This document shows, in pieces, positions 1 to 10,100 of a stretch of 64,000 nt of DNA (positions are counted from its first letter, which is position 1; each line of letters starts with the position of its first letter). The notes beneath the pieces were generated by a model. The model saw only the letters and a program-made list of their open reading frames with translations, made no database searches and was not told where the DNA came from. The position numbers and the translations under genes were made by a program. Source of the stretch: Undaria pinnatifida (taxonomy: Eukaryota; Sar; Phaeophyceae; Laminariales; Alariaceae); the NCBI GenBank assembly GCA_012845835.1, contig JABAKD010000024.1, positions 4,872,109 to 4,936,108 of the forward strand, written 5' to 3'.

Positions 1-505
1 CAGGGTGGAACGGAGGGAAAGGCGACGGCGACATCATGTAGGGTAAGGGGAGGAGATAGGGAACGGCACCAGGAGACGGCGGGGGGGAATGGGGGGCGGC
101 GACATGAGACAGGGTGGAAGGAAAGGATACGGGGCGGCAGCAAGAGATGGAGGGGGGGGGTAGGGAACAGCGACATGAGATAGAGTGGACGGAGAGGACA
201 GGGGATGGGAGCAGAAGACGGAGGGGGGGGTAGGGGACGAAAGCAAGGGATAGATGAGGGGGGAGGTAAAGGATAACGGAGGAGGAAGAAGGGGGCAGGG
301 GATGGTAGTAGGAGCCGGAGGGAGGGGATAGGGCACGGACGCAAGGAGCAGAGAGAGGGGGAGTAGCGGAAGGTAATAGATAACGGAGGCGGCAGGTAGG
401 GAGGGGACGGCAAAGGGGATAGACGGAAGAGTGACAGGGGACGGTGGGGGGGGGAAGGGGGGGAGAAGAAAACAGGAGGGAACGGAGGGGGAGCGACAGG
501 GGACA
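1..505. repeat. G-rich degenerate minisatellite
   Basis: Loosely repeated units of very roughly 60-70 bases carry recurring words such as GACATGAGA, AGGGTGGA, GGCAGCAAGAGATGG and GGGGGGGTAGGG. It lies downstream of the last visible HID1-like exon on the minus strand, so it is probably intronic and reads as a long pyrimidine-rich tract in the transcript. Open frames across it are proline- and serine-rich artefacts. Confidence 0.7.
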
Positions 506-979
506 GCAGCATGGCATGGACGTGGGGGGGGTGGGCGACGGGAGTTAGGAATGGACGAACGGGATGGGTTGGTAACTTTTGTGTATGCTTGGCTCTGGAA
601 GACCCCGCACGAAGAAACAACAACTTCACCACAACGACAGGCAACGCAATGCATCAACACATACATGCTGCGAATACTGCCCCCCCCGGTCCCTTGCTTC
701 GTTCTGCCCCTACCCTATATACGTCACTCCTCATCACACTATTCATCACACCCACGCGTTCCAACTCTCCACATCGACAATGCCCCGCCGTCATCTCCCC
801 CCTCTTCCCCATGAAGCCTATGCCCCCCCCCCCAAAAAAAAACAAGCATCTTCCATCCTCCCCGCTACCCCCCCCCCGTCATCTCCCACCACCACTGCTC
901 CCCCTCCCTATGTCTCCCCACATCCCCCACCTAGCTCCCCCTCCTCCCCCCGCCCCATCTCCCACAAGTGCCTCCTTAC
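506..979. other. C-rich intron sequence after HID1-like exon 8
   Basis: No convincing exon was found here. The plus strand from about 670 is packed with C runs and short CCT/CCA words. On the minus strand the stretch begins with the GTAAGG donor at 979-974. The next HID1-like exon is expected farther left, outside the window. Confidence 0.5.
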
Positions 980-1162
980 CTTCGAAAGCAGTTGAAACCT
1001 GCAGCCATCTCCGCGGCAAGCTCGACCGCTCTGGGGATGGTTCCATAAGTTGGGGCGGGCCCTGTCGACGCCAAAAACACGCCTCGCTCCTCTAGGAGCT
1101 CCCCGTAAGGTTTTCCGTGCCTCAGCAGGAGGGCCAACGCTTGCAGGCACCACTCTTCCAGA
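980..1162 (-). CDS. HID1: HID1-like exon 8 (last visible)
   Basis: The acceptor ATCCCGACAG is followed by [20 protein letters not shown] and then [13 protein letters not shown] through AAGFNCFR. It ends at AG|GTAAGG in phase 2, so at least one more exon must follow beyond the left edge. Confidence 0.78.
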
Positions 1163-4100
1163 CTGTCGGGATGGGTGCCAAATAAGCACGGGACGGTGGG
1201 ATATCGGGATGGTGGGATACGTGAGATGGTGGAATGATCGAGAAAGACGGTGGGATATACCTCCCAAAAACAAGACATGCAGGCAACTACAGTAACGCCA
1301 TCAACATCAAAAACAACAACCAACGTAAACGCATTACTACACGCCAACACCGACACCACCGTCATCACCACCAACAGCCATTCAAAAAACATCCCCTCCC
1401 CTCCTCCCCTCCAACCCCCTCCTGCCTCCCCTCCTCACCCCCTAGCCCATTTCTTCCATGTCCCAAACAATAAAACAACCCCTCCAACCCCATTCCTCTA
1501 CCCTCCCCCCTCCCCTAACTTTCCTCCCGTCCTCCCCCTGTCCCCCCTTTCCCTCTTCCCCCTAACCCCCACCTCTGCGGGCCCCCTTCCTGCTCCGCGC
1601 GTCGCCCCCTTCCCCCGTCCCCGCCCCCCAAGCCAAACCACCTCAGCGCCCCAGCGGCCCCCATCCCATTCCCGCCTCCATCCCCATGTGCACTCCGCCC
1701 AACAACGGCCAAATTCAGTAACGAGTAAAACAACTCCGTCGCAAGGCCCAAATGTCGCGAAGTCACAAGGGCGGCAAGGGGGTTGGGCAGGGGAATTCCC
1801 GAACGGTGGTGTGCTTGCTGACGGGCGTTGGGGTTTCCTACTCGAGATGGCGGTAGCTGTGAGCGCGATGACGTTTGAGGGGACAGGGGTGGGGAGGACC
1901 ACGGTGGTGGCGTCGGCTGCTGCTGCTGTAACTGCTGCTGTTGGTGTTGGCTCAGCGGAAGAGTTGCGTCACTTGGAGCTGAGGAACCCGATAACCCCTC
2001 CCCCGGCGACGATGCGCTCTCACGGCCTCTGTCCCTCCGGTGTCCCCAGTTATCCTGTTAAAAGCAGGCCCGGAGAACGGAAGACGTCCAAGCGAACAAG
2101 CAAGCAAGCAAAGGAACGAGCAAGCAGCAAATAAGCGAGTTCGCAAGCGCGCAAGAACGCTCACAGCAAGTCTCAAGCAAGACATCAATCTAACAGCAAA
2201 ACCAGACGACCAAACAACAGACCAACCAAACAACAAACAAATCAACTGACCAACCAACCAGCCAACCGAGCAACCAACCAACCAACTTACCAACCAACCC
2301 ACCAACCAACCAACCAACCAAACGACCCGCCGACCAACCAACCAAGCAACCGAGTAATCGAGCAAGCGAACCATCAAGCAAGCACACTAGCAAGCAACCA
2401 GGCAACTATCAAGCAAGTAGCTAATCGAGCAAGAAGAGAAAACAAGCAAAACAGCTCATCGAGTAAGCAGAGTACGCAGAGCAAGCAAGCAGCTCATCGA
2501 GCAAGCAGAGCAAGCAAGCAAACAGCTCATTATGTAAGCGTAGCAAGAAAACAAGCAACCCATCAAGCAAGCAGGCAAGCAAGCAAACAACCAACCAGCC
2601 AACCAACCAACAGACCAACCAACCGACCAACCGACCAACCACCAACCAACCAGCCAACCGAACTATGAAACAAGCAGACTGGCAAACAAGCGAGCGAGCG
2701 AGCGAGCAAGCAAAGCACCCTAGCAAACAATCCAGCAGGCAAGCAAGGCATCAACCACTAAGCAAGAAAGCATGCAACCCGTGAAGCGAAAGGCAAGCTA
2801 TAGCTACATAGATGGTACTACTGTAGTTACAGAGGAACAACACAATAACTAACCAACCAAAACAAAAATCACACAACGAACCAGACGAGCAGAGAGCAAC
2901 ACAGCAACCAACCTAGCAGGCAACGGAACCATCAAGCAAGCACACGAACAAGCAAACAGCCAAGCGAGCAAGCAAGCAACTCATCAAGCAAAGCACAGCT
3001 AAAGAGCAAACAGTCTAGCAAGCGAGCCAGCCATGATGCAAGAAAACACGCAAGCCATGAACCAAAGCAAGCAAGCAAGTTCTAGCCACATGGGAGTTCT
3101 TACAGAGGAAGGCGTGTCGAGGAAGAGGGGAAGCGACAGCATGACCGTCAACAGCCGCAGTGCTTCCACACGGTTGGAGTCCTTCGAGGTTACTTGCTGG
3201 AGAACAGCAAATAATATATTACGTTCAAACCACGGTGATGTACCGGTTCGACAGTTGTGACAGATAGACACACAGACAGATAGACAGACCAAGGGAGACA
3301 GAGTAGGGGTGGGAGACAGAGAGAGAGCCAGGTGAGAGAAAGCGCGGGTGTGGAGAGGGAAAGAGGGAGAAAACGACTGAACGTGATGAAAACGGGTCGC
3401 GCGAGAGAACGAACGAAGGATAGCTCGGTGTGTGCTCGACAATTTTGCAGGGAAAGCTGTAGGGTCGACCAGGCCAGGGACAGCAGTAGGGGCGATCAGG
3501 CCAGGGAGCGACACACCCGCGGAAGCCCCTACGATACCCCGTACCTCGTATATACCACGGTCCGACGGAGAGAGAGGGGGGGGGGGGGGGTAACATAACG
3601 GTAACCGAAAGGGTAACGAGAGCGGTCATGGGAGCGGTCACGGGAGCGGTAACGGTAAAAGTAAACGTAACGTTACCGTCCAACGGCAACAGCAACAGTA
3701 ACGGTCGCGGTGACGGTAACGGCAACAGTAATGGGAGCCATGATAGCAGCGGCAACGGTACCAGGAAACGTAACCGTCACGTCTAAAGGTAACAGTAACA
3801 GTACCGTTCGCGGCAACGGAAACAGCGACGGGAACGGTCGCGGTACCCTGCCCCCCCCCCCCCGCTGCCCAAATATTGGAGGTGTCTCTACTAGGAGTAG
3901 GAACGGTGCTCCGTCTCGAAAGAGATGCGTGGTCAATGGTCAAACCACTAAGGCAAGCAACGAATGAGTACGTCCACCCCCCACCCCCCACCCCGATCCA
4001 GCCCCCACCCCGTCCTCGCTACAGCCTCCTCACCCTCATGTTGTGCTCCGTCACAGCGACTCCCGGCGCCCATATGATGGATGCCTCGCGAACACCGTAG

Positions 4101-7100
4101 TGGAGCTCGGGAATGGGAGTGTAGTAATCGTCCCTGGTATGACATTGCGGCGAAGGAGGGGGGGCGGAGGGGGGGGGGGGGGGGAGAAAAGGGGGGAGGG
4201 GCGGGGGGGCAACCGTTACATGGTTCGAAGTATTTCATGAACATATTGTTACCCCTGAGGGCAAGCGATAGGTAACAAGGAACACGAACTTTTGGTGGTA
4301 TCAACCTTATGGGTAGCAGCGCGAGCGCGAAGCAGTACAACAAGTCTAATGTTTGGCCCGTGCCTGTTCAGTCCTTTGCGTCGGTATAGTTTGGCAAATG
4401 AGTGATCCATCCCCCAACCACCCCCCAACCTACCCCTCCTCTCCCCTGTACCTCCCTTACCTTTCACCCCCACCAATAAAACAACCAGCGCAACATCAAT
4501 GGCTACGCTAATGCCAACACCGCAACCACTTCAAGTTCGACCCCCCCCCCCCCCCCGGCGCGAGTCCGTGCCCACGCCCAACCCCAAACCCCCAAGCCAA
4601 AGCCCCCCCCCCCCCACTTGTCTATCTCACCAATCCGCTGCTTCTTCGTCGACGCAGAAACCGGGAAACGAGAGCAGATTTATGGCCGCGTGCAGCGCCA
4701 CCGAGGCAAAACACAGCGGAAAATCGCCATCGTCCTCATCGTCCCCATCTTCGTCCCCCTTCCCGTCCCCACCAAATGGCCTGCTGCTGACCCCGCCCCC
4801 ACGCCCACCCCCGCGCCCCCCTCCCCCGCTACCGCCACGAGCTTGCTCCCCTGTCTCCCCCCCACCATGACCCCCCTCCCCCCCCCCGGCGTCCTCCTCC
4901 TCCTCGATCTTGGGAAACCCGCCATGAGGCTGTTCTTCATAGTTAAGCAGTTCTGGAAGCCTGAGAAAAGGACGCAGCGGTGGGGGTGGAGCGCAAGGGG
5001 GGGGTCGGGTGTTTTTGACCGCTGTAAAATTGTTGCCGAGCCTTTCTACGGTAGGTGTGCATGCAGCATCAGTCCCTGAGGTCCTCACATGAGGAACTCA
5101 ATATCTCAACCGATACTACATGACTTCGAAGGCATTCGTTCGTACAACCCGACCAAGCTTCTGTGCCTTTTTAGTCCTAAAAAGTATGTACTAGTGAAAT
5201 TCTTCACTAGCCGGTAGTTCCTCGCATGAGGAGCTCAATCGCCCAGGGACTTTTTGGCCCAATCATACAACTGCAACCCCTACCGTGGGATGACTCTTAA
5301 ACCGAACCCCAAACGCATTGCCACCAAGAGCCCCACGACTGCCACCACCGCCACAAACCAAAGCTGTCACCGATGCCGACCACCGCCAACACCACCACAA
5401 AAACCAAAATCTGACATCAACATCACCAGCATCACCCCCTTCACCGCCACCATTGCCCTCACCATCGACACCCCAACAAACCCAATTACAACCACCATCG
5501 CAGCCATCACCACCACCACCACCATAAGCAATAACACCATCACCACCGCCATCATCACCCCCACCCCCATTCCCCCCCCTCATACCCCCTTCCACTCCCC
5601 ACCCCCATCCCCCTTCCCCTCCCCATCACTACCACGTCTTCCACGCCCCCCACCCTTACCACCACCACAGCCTCCATCCCCCCCCCCCCCCAACCAATAT
5701 TATAACGCACCCACGAGGCAGTTATATGGTAACACCCATTGGTACCTCTGGAGTGGCCATACCAGAAAACAAAGTAACTCATTGGCGCTGTCATCCACAA
5801 GCAAGAAAGGAGGCACAAGATGCCGAAGTCCGTCTTACGAGCGGTTCTTGGAAGGATACAGTTCACCCTTCATGCGACTCGCCGAACACCTTACGGCGCT
5901 TCGCGCTTGGTACGAGCAATGTCTGCATGGTTGATGAAAACCCGACGTGCTCAGCCCCGGCATAGTAGGGATGCGAGGGTCTATGGTCAGACGACTACGG
6001 CCACGCACAAACTGAGTACACCCCCCCCTCCCCCAACCACCACCGCCACGTTCTCATATCACCTCCGCCGTCTCCAGCACCAGGCCCTTAGGGAAGGGTC
6101 CGCTAGAAGGGCAGGGAATGTTCGAGTCAGCACTCGAATGCTGGCGTAGACGGCGCACATGGGAGGGCTAGCCTGGCGGGCTTCCATGAACCGTAAAATG
6201 TTCGACAATGCCTGCCACGAAAAGCGACAAACGCGCACGCATCGGATACGTACGTACGAAGGAAGAAAAAGTATGTCGGATTTGTTTCGTTTGGGTTTGT
6301 TTTGGGTTGGGTTGGTGCGGTCTGGTTTGGTTTGGGTTGGTTTGGTTTGGTTTGGTTTGGTTTGGTTTGGGTTGGGTCGGGTCGGGTCGGGTCGGGTCGG
6401 GTCGGGTTGGTGGTTGGGTTGGGTTGGGTTGGGTTGGGTTGGGTTGGGTTGGGTTGGGTTGGGTTGGGTTGGGTTGGGTTGGGTTGGGTTGGGTTGGGTT
6501 GGGTTGGGTTGGGTTGGGTTGGGTTGGGTTGGGTTGGGTTGGGTTGGGTTGGGTTGGGTTGGGTTGGGTTGGGTTGGGTTGGATTGGGTTGGGTTGGGTT
6601 GGGTTGGGTTGGGTTGGGTTGGGTGGGGTTGGGTTGGGTTGGGTGGGGTGGGGTTGGATTGGGTTGGGTTGGGTTGGGTTGGGTTGGGTTGGGTTGGGTT
6701 GGGTTGGGTTGGGTTGGGTCGGGTTGGGTTGGGTTGGGTTGGGTTGGGTTGGGTTGGGTTGGGTTGGGTTGGGTGGGGCTGGGTTGGGTTGGGTTGGGTT
6801 GGGTTGGGTTGGGTTGGGTTGGGTTGGGTTGGGTTGGGTTGGGTTGGGTTGGGTTGGGTTGGGTTGGGTTGGGTTGGGTTGGGTTGGGTTGGGTTGGATT
6901 CGCTTCACATTCTGCATGTACCATTCGCCGAAGCAGTAAACAGAAGCAGCAACAGTATAGGCCTTTCCTGGCGCGCTTCCCAAAGCATTCCCGAGGCAAA
7001 AAAGTTTTCGTAGAAGCATTATCCACCGTATTAGTCAAGGAATCTGCTGTAGGAGGTCAAGATGAAACACAAAAACACGTGTTCAGCCAAAAACAATCTT

Positions 7101-10100
7101 CCTATGATATTCAGAATGCCCCGGGGGGGGGGTTAATTGAAAATTAACATTACACTACGGCTGCAAAACCGAGGATTTCGTCGCAACTCATCTTTGAAAG
7201 CTGTGTGTAATACTCCATCTTTGTAATCTCCCATTAGGAACATTGCTCAGGGTGAAAAGCAGGCTACATCTCCACAAGAAAAAACTCTTGGTATGCCGCT
7301 GTTATCCTATCTGTAGAAAAACCACCTGCATCACCGCGTAGTTTGAAAATCCCAGATGGGAGAAAAACAAAACGCGATGCCCAACCAACCCACCAGGTAC
7401 CACTCCGCCAAGGGAAATATAAGGACCGTTGGGATATAGGTAAAAATGTCAAACGGTGCGCCGGAGTGTTGAGCGGTTGCAAGATTGTTTTTACGTAAAA
7501 ACATATACTTGTATTATTGCACAACATGTACTACTTGCTGTGACGGCATATACCGGTGCGATACAGCAATAGCCCCGAAAACACAATAATTGTTCTAACA
7601 CAGGGTTGGAGCAATGAAAGAACAAAAGAAAGATGGGAATGAGGAAGGAAGGAAGGAAGGAAGGAAGGAAGGAAGGAAGGAAGGAAGGAAGGAAGGAAGG
7701 AAGGAAGACAAAAAAAGCAAAACTAAAACGGGAAGAAAAAAGCCGAACGAAAAAAAGCTGGATATTGGGAATACCATGAAAAAATGGCGAAAACACGCGA
7801 AAAAAAACAGAGGGGGGAAGTAACAATTACACAAAACACTGACCGCGGGAAAGGCGCAAAGCGAAACCCTATCAGAGGGCGGAAATAAGGCATACACATG
7901 TAAACACGTGAATCGCGATAACAAACCGGAAAAAAAAACCGGTAGGACAGAAAACATATGTATACGTATAATTGTCATGTTTGCCTCTGTTTTCGGACAT
8001 AACTCTTCGTGCTCACACCTTTATCCGAAACGTCAGAGGGGGTGGGCATGATTTGGTCCTTGGGGTTACGTTGCCCAAGGTTTGGGCGCGATCTGTGCAG
8101 TGAGTGTGTCGCGCGTGGCAAGCCCCTTTCAACTTTTTTGGCCTTAGGCATATTTAAGGCAAATCGCCGGGTTTCCGCAACATCCAGCATCCCCTACCCC
8201 CGTCACTTTACGTACGAAGGTTTTGATGCAAATCCAAAAAATGTGCGCACATCATGCGCGCGTACTAGGGGCAACATTCGGTTTGTTAGTTTTTCCCTCT
8301 CATGAGCACAGCCATGAGCACAGCCAACACGCAGAGAGCACAACGGTACAAAACTGCCGCCCAGCAGCACCAGCAGGCAACACCGTGCGTGTGTGGCACA
8401 TCCATCTGCGCCGTACTGTTGTAGCTAGTTAAATTTTTCGGGGCCTGCTTCGTGTCTGTAATCGACTACCTGTCTTTGCTGCTGCTGTCGGCGGCATCGC
8501 CAATCTAGACGACAATATAAGGACCGTTCGGATTCAAGACTTTTGCATCAATGGTTATTATCGCATTATATTTTCGATCATCAATTTGTGTTTGTTCCCT
8601 ACGGCGAGCACACCCAGCCATGTGCAGACAACCGTGCACAACGTGCATGCAGATAACACAGACAACGCCACAACCGTGCCAGCAGCACAAGCAACAGCAG
8701 GCAACATCATGCGCGTGTGGCATACTCAAACTTGGTGGACTGCTGCTGTGGCTATATGTGCTACATAACGCAGGACAGCAGCGCGTACAGCAGCAAACCG
8801 ATGCGTTGGTTCGCACTCGAACTTCGCTAGGCAATGAAGAATCGTCTCCTCGAGGGGACGACTTCGAATCGGACGACGATCAAAACAACCCAGCCTGATT
8901 TTTCCTAACTGTAAACAGCAAACAGCAGCGGATATAGTCGCCGGCGCTGCATGAGAGAGAGCTTTTCTCCTCAGCGACAACACAAGTCCTACAGCAGTTC
9001 CTCATTCCGTGCACTTTCTACGACGAGCTGGTGGTGAAGGGGGGTGATTGCCCATCCTGGCGTGGATCACTCGTGGTGGAGTTCAAAACCTGGCTCAACA
9101 AGACAAGAAAGAGTACTTACTCTGAAACGGCTGATTCCCATATGAAACAAACAACGAAACATCAAATCCACGATAAAAAGACCGCGCACGGAACAAATGC
9201 TGATTCAGTTACTTTTTGCCGGTTGAAAATCCACTTTTCGTCCGTTTATTTCTCACCACGCAAAATTTACTGCATAAGAGTCGCCCGTACAAGCAGTCCT
9301 GGTCGTATTCGTACTGGACACGTGCTGATGGGATTACCACTTATTTACGGTTCTCCACCACAACCGGGAGAGAGTGACCCGTCCCCGGGACGGCCTTTCC
9401 CCACTCACCACTCCGTTGCGGACAAAAACATCGTTTTCACTACGACCAGTTACATCTTATTTGCCCAGGCAGTCAGATGTTGGATGCTTGGATTTCGTTC
9501 TTGAGCCACACCCCTAGGCACTTCCCGGAGGGGAACCTTGCAATTACGTATGTGTGAACAACAACAGCGCTAGCTGATAGTCTGACAGCTACGGTAGAGC
9601 CTTACGCTCGGCGCAGTTTTCTGTCTCTGCTGCAACGTACGCTCTTCCTTCCGCACACTGCTCCTTAGCCGCTACTTATCACACCAGGTGCTATATCACA
9701 CTGACGAGACTTGTAAACATGAAAATTCTCACCGCAAACAACAAGACTATTATTCGTATGATAAACTTTTGAATAGTATCTCACTTATGACAAAATTTTG
9801 TAAACACGGGAAAACCGAAAAATCGAAAATTCGTCGCTCACCTCCCTTCCATGAACACGGGAAAACCGACGACTCGGTGACTCGTTTATCAACATGGGGA
9901 ACCCGGAAACTCGAAACTCATGGCTCACCTCCCTTGCGAGCAGCTTGAGGTTACCCGGCTGCAGCATCCTCATCGCCGTCATGTCTGACGCCGAGACCAT
10001 CTGCTCAAAAGGCATGGGTAGGTGGCAGCACGACCACACCAGACCGGACCGGATCGGACGGCACGCCGTCAATTGTGTTGCCACCAAATGCGTTGCCGTC

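Noticed and set aside
1250..2134. 294-residue plus-strand frame
   Set aside because: It lies opposite HID1 exon 7 and a C-rich intron. The minus strand has matching splice sites and family motifs; the plus frame is Pro/Thr-rich and has none.
2190..2754. Trp/Leu/Val-rich minus frames that look like membrane proteins
   Set aside because: They are translations of the CAAC/CAAG tetranucleotide repeat; hydrophobicity is an artefact of the repeat.
4499..5079. Pro-rich plus-strand frames
   Set aside because: Antisense of the acidic Gly-rich insertion in HID1 exon 4.
6127..7147. Several 240-300 residue open frames on both strands
   Set aside because: They are pentamer-periodic translations (Gly-Trp-Val-Gly-Leu or Asn-Pro-Thr-Gln-Pro) of the GGGTT array; five-base periodicity keeps all frames open.
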